DNA from: Aquimarina sp.
GTDB lineage: Bacteria; Bacteroidota; Bacteroidia; Flavobacteriales; Flavobacteriaceae
DNA: 5,006 nucleotides
Direction: 5' to 3'
Assembly: GCA_011524575.1 (NCBI GenBank)
Contig: WTKB01000128.1
Coordinates: 1 to 5,006, forward strand
Shown here one piece after another: positions 1 through 5,006 of this stretch (the first letter of the stretch is position 1; each line of letters opens with the position of its first letter). Both the position numbers and the translations under genes were made by a program. Under the pieces are notes generated by a model. It was not told where the DNA came from and ran no database searches. It saw only the letters and a list, made by a program, of their open reading frames with translations.

Positions 1-238
1 GAAAACTATTTTTGGCGACGAATGTGTAAATTTCCGTCGTTTTACTAGAACTATGCTTGGAATGTATCTTAAATCTATTTTATTTTCCAATAAATGCGTA
101 GCAAAGGAATGCCTAAGAATATGAGGAGTCACAGGTCTATTGATATTTGTCAGTTTCGCAGCTTGTTTCCACTCATATAAGCATCCGATCACTTTCCATA
201 TTGGTAGGTTTCAGATTTAGGAGTTCACTTCGGCGTAA
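1..238 (-). pseudogene. Tyrosine recombinase (integrase) remnant, catalytic domain, multiply broken, runs off the left edge
   Basis: This is a degraded phage/integron-type tyrosine recombinase, readable on the minus strand in three frames. From 238 to 176 it reads LRRSELLNLKPTNMESDRML-I and then hits a stop; this carries the first catalytic Arg (LRRSELL). From 177 to about 58 a second frame reads YEWKQAAKL, then RPVTPHILRHSFATHLLEN and DLRYI, giving the HxxR box. From 55 to 2 a third frame reads HSSSKTTEIYTFVAKNSF, with the second His and the nucleophilic Tyr. Between the first two pieces the family normally has a segment with the catalytic Lys, probably about 50 residues, which is absent. 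About 10 nt are missing between the last two pieces, where the LLG of LLGHSS should be. The N-terminal DNA-binding domain is also missing, because the readable part stops exactly at the repeat at 236-289. It cannot encode a working enzyme. Family identity is firm from the motifs; the subfamily (chromosomal flavobacterial integrase versus integron or phage) is not settled. Confidence 0.88.
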
Positions 239-289
239 GAGCTTGTTTAAACTGAATTACAGTTTGTATTCCCTTTAATCATGCTCTTA
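236..289 (-). repeat. 54-bp repeat element with 17-bp imperfect terminal inverted repeats (copy A)
   Basis: Read on the minus strand, the element begins TAAGAGCATGATTAAAG (289-273) and ends GTTTAAACAAGCTCTTA (252-236). These ends are inverted repeats matching at 14 of 17 positions. The 20-nt middle begins GGAATACAAACTG. A second, perfect 6-bp inverted repeat (aaactg/cagttt, 249-254 and 260-265) straddles the right-hand arm and the middle, giving an alternative hairpin. The outer TAA at 289-287 is also the stop codon of the GHMP kinase, and the other end meets the integrase remnant. Positions 261-289 match the partial copy at 1283-1311 at 24 of 29 positions, and the arm recurs in the palindrome at 2658-2679. 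This could be a MITE-like mobile repeat, a recombinase recognition site, or a 3'-end hairpin for the upstream transcript; the sequence alone does not decide. Confidence 0.75.
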
Positions 290-1255
290 AGGATTACCAA
301 GTATAACTTGTTCGTAATTTAGAATAGTGGTATAACCTTTATTTCTAAAATAATTTTTTGCTTTTTCTTTACCTGTGGCTAAGATAAAATCGCCTCCCCA
401 ACCGCCAAGACTCTTAATAATTCCATGATTAAAGTCTGGAAAAAGTTGTTGTTTTATTGTAGGCACTTGAAGTAAGTTACTTAGTAAATCCTCATGGGTA
501 TGGAGTAATTTTTCAAATTCTGTTAACGAAGGGCAAGTCAATAGATGATTAGTGATTTGGTTGATTTTTAGTATTATTTTGTCTAAGTCTGTTTTATCTA
601 ATGAGCGATAGGAGGTAATCGCTTCTTTGCTATTTTTTTTTATATTAAGGTGTACAAAAAAAAGAGCATCTTTAAATTTTGGACAGAATTCAGAATGATC
701 AGTAATATTAGGTAGCCCTATATTTTTCAAGTTACGCTGGTAGGTAATCGCCCCTGTAGCCCCTGCAGCTGCAATATCGTACCCACTTCCGCCAAAACTA
801 TGTTCTAAAAGTAAAAAGGGATTTACTTTTGCCCACTTTGCAATATTGTAAATAATAGTAGAAGAACTCCCTAGCCCCCACGAACGATCAAACTCTAAAA
901 ATGTAGTTACTATATAACTTTTTAAAGAAATACCTTCTTGTAAAAAATCAGGGTTTAAGGCTTGTGCCGCAAGTAAAATTTCTAAAAGTGTTTTATCCTG
1001 AATGTTTTTTTGATTTTCTGTATTACTAGCTTGATGTAACGGCAGTAGAAAAGTAGTTTCGTACCATAAATGGTTCTTTTGGTCATAACTTTTCCATGCA
1101 AGTGTTGCTCTGTCGGTTGGGGCGAGGTGTTTTATGACCTCAACATGTAGTTTTTGTCCTTGTTTGCAGGGTAAAGCTAAGGCTTTTGCACCATCTAAAA
1201 CAACATATTCTCCTGTAAGCAAGAGTTTTCCGTGGCTATAAAATTCTTGTTTCAT
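287..1255 (-). CDS. GYDIA family GHMP kinase, probable mevalonate-pathway kinase
   Basis: This is a cytosolic small-molecule kinase of the GHMP superfamily (galactokinase, homoserine kinase, mevalonate kinase, phosphomevalonate kinase), 322 residues. The N-terminal motif GKLLLTGEYVVLDG (9-22) is followed by the phosphate-binding loop WGLGSSST (126-133). The signature GYDIA (158-162) has Asp160 in the position that usually contributes to catalysis or metal binding. The C-terminal glycine motif SLGGWGGDF is at 282-290. All the GHMP landmarks are present in order and the length is normal, so the gene looks intact. It lies 65 bp downstream of HMG-CoA reductase on the same strand, so co-transcription is likely. 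That context suggests phosphorylation of mevalonate or phosphomevalonate in isoprenoid synthesis, but the exact substrate is inferred. The ATG at 1255 is preceded by a T-rich stretch with no Shine-Dalgarno sequence, as is common in Bacteroidota. Its stop codon is the first triplet of the adjoining repeat element. Confidence 0.93.
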   Translation of the reverse strand: MKQEFYSHGKLLLTGEYVVLDGAKALALPCKQGQKLHVEVIKHLAPTDRATLAWKSYDQKNHLWYETTFLLPLHQASNTENQKNIQDKTLLEILLAAQALNPDFLQEGISLKSYIVTTFLEFDRSWGLGSSSTIIYNIAKWAKVNPFLLLEHSFGGSGYDIAAAGATGAITYQRNLKNIGLPNITDHSEFCPKFKDALFFVHLNIKKNSKEAITSYRSLDKTDLDKIILKINQITNHLLTCPSLTEFEKLLHTHEDLLSNLLQVPTIKQQLFPDFNHGIIKSLGGWGGDFILATGKEKAKNYFRNKGYTTILNYEQVILGNP

Positions 1256-1282
1256 AAAAAAAGAAATACTAATTGATATTAG

Positions 1283-1323
1283 AACTTGTATTCCGTTTAA
1301 ACAAGCTCTTAAACAGGTTCTTA
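1283..1323 (-). repeat. Partial copy of the terminal-inverted-repeat element (copy B), between the reductase and kinase genes
   Basis: On the minus strand, 1311-1295 reads TAAGAGCTTGTTTAAAC, the same 17-bp arm as the outer end of the 236-289 element. It is followed by GGAATACAAG, the start of the same middle sequence. The opposite arm is not recognisable. Immediately upstream lies a degenerate direct repeat of the arm: plus-strand 1309-1323 (ttaaacaggttctta) differs from 1297-1311 (ttaaacaagctctta) at two of 15 positions. The outer TAA of that degenerate repeat, 1323-1321, is the stop codon of HMG-CoA reductase. The copy fills most of the 65-bp gap between the two genes, so it will be present in any common mRNA. 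Confidence 0.72.
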
Positions 1324-2643
1324 GGAGCGTAATTTGTTGAGTTCATTTACTACGGCACTATGGCTTACATTATGATTTTTAAAATACGCTATTAAAGTTT
1401 CTTTTTCTTTTTTAGAAGCTTCAAACTGATTGAGGATATTTAAAAGGTGCATTTTCATGTGGCCTTTTTGGATACCTGTCGTAATGAGAGAGTCTACCGC
1501 TCCAAAATTTTGTGCCAATCCTGCTACGGCAATAATTTCCATAAGTTCGGAAGCCGAGGGGTTACCTAGAATCTCCAGTGCTAATTTTACCATTGGGTGT
1601 AAACTGGTAAGCCCACCAACTGTGCCTAGTGCAAGCGGAATTTCAATCCAAAATTCGAGTTCTTCATTGTTATGAATAGTAGCGTGTGTAAGGCTGCTAT
1701 ACGTACCATCTTTAGCAGCATAAGCATGTACGCAAGCTTCAATGGCTCTAAAATCATTACCTGTCGCAAGTACTACAGCATCAATGCCATTCATAATTCC
1801 TTTGTTGTGAGTAACCGCTCTGTAAGGTTCTATTTTTGCGATTTGTACTGCTTGAACAAATTTTTGAGCGTATGCTAACTTCGTTAAATTTGGCGTAGCT
1901 TTTAAATCCGAAATCTTACAACATACGCTAGCACGTACTACACAATTTGGTACGTAATTAGAAAGAATACTCATTATAACCTCCAATTTAGGATTAGGGG
2001 TTTTGAAATGAGTGTATTGGGAGGCTTCAAAAAGTAATACTTCCGCAAAGGCTTCTAAACATGAGTTGATGAAATTTGCTCCCATAGCATCAGCGGTTTG
2101 GAAACGAGCGTGTACTTGAAAGTAACCGTCTAAAGATTGGGTTTTGTCTCGAAGTTCTAATCCTGTAAGCCCTCCACCACGTTTACGCATTTTTTGTTGT
2201 AGCTCCGCAATAGCTTCATGAAGTTTGGGTGCTACTACTTTAAAAAAATCTTCTAGTTCTGTAAAACTTCCATTAAAGCTGAGGTGTACCTGTCCAATTT
2301 TTTCTGTGCCGATTACTTCAGTTTTAAATCCCCCTCGATCTCCCCAAAATTTAGCGGCTTTACAAGCAGCTGCCACAACAGAACTTTCTTCAATGACCAT
2401 AGGTATGGCGTAGGTCTTGCCGTTAATATTAAAGTTTGGAGCTATACCAAATGGCAAGTAAAAATTACTTAGGCTGTTTTCCGAGAATTCATCATGAAGT
2501 TTTTGAAGTTTTTCGTCTGCATTCTGGTATTGTGTCAATATTTCTTTACCAGCCTCTGGATTTTGGAAATACTCCGTAGCAAGCCAGTTTATTTTTTCAG
2601 TTTTACTAAGTTTGGAAAATCCTTTGATTTGTTGTAATGTCAT
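1321..2643 (-). CDS. mvaA: Hydroxymethylglutaryl-CoA reductase, class II (degradative-type)
   Basis: Interconverts HMG-CoA plus reduced nicotinamide cofactor with mevalonate plus CoA; in this setting it probably runs towards mevalonate for isoprenoids despite the family name. At 440 residues it is soluble and lacks the membrane domain of class I enzymes. Catalytic landmarks are all visible: the Glu pair in PMVIEESSVV (Glu85-Glu86, one being the active-site Glu), DAMGANF in the cofactor-binding region (185-191), Lys281 in HNKGIMNG, Asp297 in ATGNDFRA, and His395 in IQKGHMKMH, corresponding to the Glu/Lys/Asp/His set of the Pseudomonas mevalonii enzyme. The ATG at 2643 precedes MTLQQIKGFSKLSKTEK, a natural N-terminus for the family; there is no Shine-Dalgarno sequence upstream (gacacccccATG). 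It is the first gene of a probable two-gene unit with the GYDIA kinase. A promoter must lie between about 2644 and 2703 unless transcription reads through from the E1 beta gene, but I recognise no clear consensus there. The symbol is given by family; the cofactor preference (NADH or NADPH) cannot be read from the sequence. Confidence 0.96.
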   Translation of the reverse strand: MTLQQIKGFSKLSKTEKINWLATEYFQNPEAGKEILTQYQNADEKLQKLHDEFSENSLSNFYLPFGIAPNFNINGKTYAIPMVIEESSVVAAACKAAKFWGDRGGFKTEVIGTEKIGQVHLSFNGSFTELEDFFKVVAPKLHEAIAELQQKMRKRGGGLTGLELRDKTQSLDGYFQVHARFQTADAMGANFINSCLEAFAEVLLFEASQYTHFKTPNPKLEVIMSILSNYVPNCVVRASVCCKISDLKATPNLTKLAYAQKFVQAVQIAKIEPYRAVTHNKGIMNGIDAVVLATGNDFRAIEACVHAYAAKDGTYSSLTHATIHNNEELEFWIEIPLALGTVGGLTSLHPMVKLALEILGNPSASELMEIIAVAGLAQNFGAVDSLITTGIQKGHMKMHLLNILNQFEASKKEKETLIAYFKNHNVSHSAVVNELNKLRS

Positions 2644-2657
2644 GGGGGTGTCAGTTT

Positions 2658-2679
2658 AGAGCTTGTTTAAACAAGCTCT
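2658..2679. repeat. Perfect 22-bp palindrome, collapsed copy of the inverted-repeat element (copy C)
   Basis: The half-site AGAGCTTGTTT is followed directly by its exact reverse complement. The right-hand side with flank (gtttaaacaagctctta, 2665-2681) is identical over 17 bp to the arms at 236-252 (inverted) and 1295-1311. It looks like the two arms of the element joined with the middle deleted. It lies 15 bp upstream of the HMG-CoA reductase start and 25 bp downstream (in transcription) of the E1 beta terminator. As RNA it could form a 9-bp stem with a TTAA loop, but there is no T-run after it on either strand, so it is not a canonical terminator. An operator role for the reductase is possible but unsupported, because the same sequence recurs at gene 3' ends. 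Confidence 0.8.
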
Positions 2680-2703
2680 TAGGGGTGTACTATATTTTGA
2701 ACC

Positions 2704-2747
2704 AAAAAAAACGGGGTTCAAATCCAAAATTAGATTCAAACCCCATT
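2704..2747 (-). terminator. Intrinsic terminator of the pyruvate dehydrogenase E1 beta gene
   Basis: On the minus strand the RNA reads GGGGTTTGAATC (2744-2733), an 8-nt loop, GATTTGAACCCC (2724-2713), one G, and then eight T (2711-2704). The 12-bp stem is continuous because two tandem U-G wobble pairs fill the centre; it can extend by three weak pairs (2745-2747 with 2710-2712). In the plus-strand transcript those two positions become C-A mismatches, so the hairpin is best formed on the E1 beta message. It starts 29 nt past the stop codon at 2776. It should insulate the reductase-kinase pair from E1 beta transcription. Confidence 0.9.
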
Positions 2748-2775
2748 GTTATATTATATAAAGTAATAAAACAAT

Positions 2776-3756
2776 TTAAGCTTTATACATTACTTTCTTC
2801 ACTGCTTTAATCACATCATCACAGTTAGGTAACCACTCTTCTAGTAATGTAGGAGAGTAAGGTGCTGGTGTATCTGCGGTATTGATTTTAATGATTGGTG
2901 CATCTAAGAAATCAAAACGGTTGTTTTGTACTTGATACGTAATTTCAGAAGCGATATTTGCCAGTGGCCAAGCTTCTTCTAAAATAATTAATCGATTGGT
3001 TTTTTCTACAGACTTGTAAATAGCTTCTAAGTCTAATGGGCGTACGGTACGTAAGTCGATAATTTCACAAGAAATATTCTCTTTAGCTAAAATATCTGCT
3101 GCTTTGTAAGCTTCTTTGATAATTTTTCCAAAAGAAACAATAGTTACATCGGTTCCTTCTCTTTTAAGATCGGCTACACCTATAGGTAGTACATATTCTC
3201 CTTCTGGTACTTCACCTTTGTCACCGTACATTTGTTCACTCTCCATAAAAATTACAGGATCGTTATCACGGATTGCTGCTTTTAAAAGTCCTTTTGCATC
3301 ATAAGGGTTTGAAGGTACAATTACCTTTAAACCTGGAGTGTTTGCAAACCAGTTTTCAAAAGCTTGTGAGTGTGTAGCTCCTAGTTGTCCTGCAGAAGCT
3401 GTAGGTCCTCTAAACACTATTGGACATGGGAATTGTCCTCCAGACATCTGACGGATTTTTGCCGCATTGTTTATAATTTGGTCAATACCTACCAAAGAAA
3501 AGTTAAAGGTCATATACTCTACTATAGGTCTGTTGCCATTCATGGCACTACCAATAGCTATACCTGCAAAACCAAGTTCGGCAATAGGGGTGTCTATAAC
3601 ACGCTCTGGACCAAATTCGTCAAGCATTCCTTTACTAGCTTTATATGCTCCATTATATTCAGCAACTTCTTCACCCATGAGATAAATGCTCTCATCTCTA
3701 CGCATTTCCTCGGACATTGCCTCACATATAGCCTCTCTGAATTGTATTGTTTTCAT
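2776..3756 (-). CDS. pdhB: Pyruvate dehydrogenase E1 component, beta subunit
   Basis: Beta subunit of the heterotetrameric thiamine-diphosphate E1 enzyme, which decarboxylates pyruvate and passes the acetyl group to the lipoyl E2 subunit of the pyruvate dehydrogenase complex. The 326-residue product has the family landmarks: MGEEVAEYNGAYKAS (27-41), VIDTPIAELGFAG (53-65) with Glu60 equivalent to the human Glu59 that contacts the cofactor's aminopyrimidine, RGPTASAGQLGATHSQ (116-131) with active-site His129, and a C-terminal transketolase-C domain around EIIDLRTVRPLD (231-242) and LDAPIIKINTADTPAPYSP (284-302). The open frame continues 25 codons upstream to 3831, but that extension (MYNKCCNHISW...) lacks family resemblance, so the ATG at 3756 before MKTIQFREAICEAM is chosen. 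The alpha subunit and E2 are not here, so they must be encoded elsewhere. The 2-oxoacid paralogues (acetoin or branched-chain E1 beta) are close relatives; the similarity to human PDHB favours pyruvate. Confidence 0.94.
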   Translation of the reverse strand: MKTIQFREAICEAMSEEMRRDESIYLMGEEVAEYNGAYKASKGMLDEFGPERVIDTPIAELGFAGIAIGSAMNGNRPIVEYMTFNFSLVGIDQIINNAAKIRQMSGGQFPCPIVFRGPTASAGQLGATHSQAFENWFANTPGLKVIVPSNPYDAKGLLKAAIRDNDPVIFMESEQMYGDKGEVPEGEYVLPIGVADLKREGTDVTIVSFGKIIKEAYKAADILAKENISCEIIDLRTVRPLDLEAIYKSVEKTNRLIILEEAWPLANIASEITYQVQNNRFDFLDAPIIKINTADTPAPYSPTLLEEWLPNCDDVIKAVKKVMYKA

Positions 3757-4138
3757 ATAATAATTTAAGTAGAACTGATATCCTGTTATTTTTTTTAACC
3801 ACGATATATGGTTGCAACACTTATTATACATTAAAACTACCCTAATAAATTATTCTTTTTTTTAATAAGTGTAAAGAAAATATACTAGAATTTATTTTAC
3901 AGTAATTTTAATACATAATTGGGTGTAAATTAAAATCGAAAACAAAAGTACTAATTTCTGAGCGGTACTAAATGAAGACTTTGGATAAATTTATTATTCA
4001 AGCATAGTTTTTTCGGTCCTTTTTATTATTTTTGTTCGTAGATCTACTCTATAGTTGTAATTGCCGTAGCAAATTATTTTTTATGGTTTTATAAGGTAAT
4101 AGAAACTATAGATCAGAAGTGCAAAATTTTATCACTCT

Positions 4139-4161
4139 AAAAATGTGAGATTCACATTTTT
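4139..4161 (+). promoter_or_regulatory. Perfect 10-bp inverted repeat (aATGTGA-N3-TCACATt), candidate operator or weak hairpin
   Basis: The arm aaaaatgtga (4139-4148) and its exact reverse complement tcacattttt (4152-4161) are separated by gat. The core ATGTGA-N3-TCACAT resembles half-sites of Crp/Fnr-family regulators (TGTGA...TCACA), but the spacer is 3 instead of 6, so a classical Crp site is not supported. Plus-strand T run continues to 4163, so it could also be a weak AT-rich terminator-like hairpin. It sits about 100 bp upstream of the etfB start, a reasonable distance for an operator or for attenuation in the leader. Confidence 0.4.
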
Positions 4162-4190
4162 TTATTGATATTTTTTTGAAATTCGTGAGG

Positions 4191-4221
4191 TAAATTCTTT
4201 CATATTTAAAGAAAGAATTTA
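4191..4221 (+). promoter_or_regulatory. Perfect 11-bp inverted repeat in the presumed etfB leader
   Basis: The arm taaattctttc (4191-4201) and its exact reverse complement gaaagaattta (4211-4221) flank a 9-nt spacer, ending 38 nt before the etfB start codon. In RNA this makes an 11-bp AU-rich stem; in DNA it could bind a dimeric regulator with about two helical turns between half-site centres. It is too AT-rich and lacks a following T run, so a terminator role is unlikely. In DNA this AT-rich, part of the match could be chance, but an 11-bp perfect arm is long. Confidence 0.4.
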
Positions 4222-4259
4222 AAATTTACTTTAAAACAATTCATTTTAAACACTTATTT

Positions 4260-5006
4260 ATGAAAATATTAGTTTGTGTAAGCCATGTGCCAGATACTAC
4301 TTCAAAAATTAATTTTACAGATAATGATACTGCCTTTGATACCAACGGCGTTACTTTCATAATTAATCCTAATGACGAATTTGGCCTTACAAGAGCTGTT
4401 TGGTTTAAAGAAAAACAAGGAGCATCTGTAGATGTTATTACTGTAGGAGATGCTAGTGTAGAGCCTACAATGCGAAAGTGTTTGGCTATAGGAGCTGATA
4501 AGGCTATAAGAGTCAATGCAAAGCCAACAGATAGTTATTCTGTTGCTCAACACATTGCTGAAGTTGCTAAAAAAGAAAATTACGATCTTATTATTGCAGG
4601 TAGAGAATCCATAGATTATAATGGAGGTATGGTTGCTGGTATGGTAGCGGCCCTATTAGATATAAATTTTGTAAACACCTGTGTAGGTTTAGAAGTTGCA
4701 GAAAATGTAGCTACTGCAGAACGTGAAATGGATGGCGGAAAACAAACCATTGAAGTGACATTACCACTTGTTATTGGAGGTCAAAAAGGTTTGGTTGAAG
4801 AAAGCGATCTAAAGATTCCAAATATGAGAGGAATTATGATGGCACGTAAAAAGCCACTTACAGTTGTGGAACCTACAAATATTGAAGAGCAAACAGCTTC
4901 AGTACGCTTTTCTAAGCCAGTAGCTAAAGGAGCGGTGAAGCTTGTGGATGCGGGTAATATCGACGAACTTATTGAGTTACTACATAAAGAAGCTAAGGTT
5001 ATTTAA
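4260..5006 (+). CDS. etfB: Electron transfer flavoprotein, beta subunit
   Basis: Small subunit of the soluble heterodimer that accepts electrons from acyl-CoA dehydrogenases and related flavoenzymes and passes them to ETF:quinone oxidoreductase. The 248-residue product is complete, ending at the window edge. It starts MKILVCVSHVPDT, as family members do. The nucleotide-binding region AGRESIDYNGGMVAGMVAAL lies at 113-132. The beta-ETF signature around AEREMDGGKQTIEVTLP (153-169) is well conserved. The segment LKIPNMRGIMMARKKPL (184-200) corresponds to the dehydrogenase recognition loop of mammalian ETF beta, and the C-terminus (DELIELLHKEAKVI) also matches the family. The Fix-type paralogue (FixA, nitrogen-fixation electron bifurcation) is related, but nothing here suggests fix genes. 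The alpha subunit is expected immediately to the right, outside the window. The ATG has no Shine-Dalgarno sequence, only an A/T-rich leader. Confidence 0.95.
   Translation: MKILVCVSHVPDTTSKINFTDNDTAFDTNGVTFIINPNDEFGLTRAVWFKEKQGASVDVITVGDASVEPTMRKCLAIGADKAIRVNAKPTDSYSVAQHIAEVAKKENYDLIIAGRESIDYNGGMVAGMVAALLDINFVNTCVGLEVAENVATAEREMDGGKQTIEVTLPLVIGGQKGLVEESDLKIPNMRGIMMARKKPLTVVEPTNIEEQTASVRFSKPVAKGAVKLVDAGNIDELIELLHKEAKVI

Larger units (their letters stand above)
3757..4259. other. 503-bp AT-rich divergent intergenic region between pdhB and etfB
   Basis: No protein-coding gene, tRNA or rRNA is recognisable here. It must hold the promoters of both flanking genes, or their upstream leaders, since they are transcribed away from each other. 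The only clear structures are the two perfect inverted repeats at 4139-4161 and 4191-4221, both on the etfB side. Two matches to the flavobacterial -7 consensus TAnnTTTG exist (minus strand 3950-3943, TACTTTTG; plus strand 4027-4034, TATTTTTG). Neither has a TTG at the expected distance upstream, so neither is called as a promoter. A 7-bp direct repeat, gtactaa, occurs at 3948-3954 and 3965-3971. The length is large for such a compact neighbourhood and leaves room for long leaders or a small RNA, but nothing specific shows one. Confidence 0.7.

Noticed and set aside
236..289. Copy A of the repeat as a classical integron attC site
   Set aside because: The attC core GTTRRRY and its partner RYYYAAC are not present; the central GTTTAAAC does not fit the purine positions. 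Only the general architecture is reminiscent.
1430..2472. Several plus-strand open frames opposite the HMG-CoA reductase gene
   Set aside because: They lie antisense to a gene with complete family motifs, their predicted products resemble nothing and are low in plausible structure, and they lack start signals.
2658..2679. The 22-bp palindrome as a rho-independent terminator
   Set aside because: No T run follows on either strand, the stem is only 9 bp with a 4-nt loop, and a far better terminator lies about 25 bp away for the same transcript.
3116..3768. Plus-strand open frames opposite the E1 beta gene, up to 127 codons
   Set aside because: Antisense shadows of a strongly conserved coding sequence; no recognisable motifs.
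3757..3831. In-frame 25-codon upstream extension of the E1 beta gene starting at 3831
   Set aside because: The extension has an atypical composition (Cys, Tyr, Asn rich) and no resemblance to the family, whereas MKTIQFREAICEAM at 3756 is a natural E1 beta N-terminus and the resulting length of 326 residues is normal.
3943..3950. Minus-strand TACTTTTG, matching the flavobacterial -7 consensus TAnnTTTG, as the pdhB promoter
   Set aside because: No TTG occurs 17-23 nt upstream, and in DNA this AT-rich single -7 matches are expected by chance.
4027..4034. Plus-strand TATTTTTG as the etfB promoter -7 element
   Set aside because: No TTG at the proper spacing upstream; the nearest (3981-3983) is more than 40 nt away. 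It would also give a leader of more than 200 nt.
4241..4553. Minus-strand open frames opposite the start of etfB
   Set aside because: They overlap the conserved N-terminal half of etfB in antisense and have no family features.

Overview
The window looks like chromosomal DNA of a low-GC member of the Bacteroidota, most likely a flavobacterium. Four observations support this: a GYDIA-type GHMP kinase sits beside a class II HMG-CoA reductase (mevalonate-type isoprenoid synthesis); the protein sequences have the character of that group; no start codon has a convincing Shine-Dalgarno sequence; and the intergenic DNA is very AT-rich. No taxonomic marker gene is present, so this placement is an inference.

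Layout from left to right. Positions 1-238 hold the wreck of a tyrosine recombinase (integrase) gene on the minus strand. Its catalytic motifs are readable but lie in three different frames. It abuts a 54-bp repeat element with 17-bp inverted ends (236-289). Next come two minus-strand genes in tandem, a GYDIA GHMP kinase (287-1255) and HMG-CoA reductase (1321-2643). A partial copy of the repeat lies between them (1283-1323), and a collapsed copy, a perfect 22-bp palindrome, lies upstream of the reductase (2658-2679). A strong intrinsic terminator (2704-2747) then closes the next minus-strand gene, pyruvate dehydrogenase E1 beta (2776-3756). A 503-bp AT-rich divergent intergenic region follows, with two perfect inverted repeats near its right end. 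The window closes with a complete electron transfer flavoprotein beta subunit on the plus strand (4260-5006). Its alpha partner would be expected just beyond the edge.

Functionally there are two blocks. The reductase makes mevalonate from HMG-CoA, and the neighbouring kinase probably phosphorylates mevalonate or a later intermediate. The right half is central energy metabolism: pyruvate to acetyl-CoA, and electron transfer from acyl-CoA dehydrogenases to the quinone pool, transcribed divergently.

The most unusual content is the repeat family. Three copies flank the two mevalonate genes, one copy touches a dead integrase, and the stop codons of both mevalonate genes coincide with the outer end of a repeat copy. 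The four protein-coding genes themselves look intact and ordinary.
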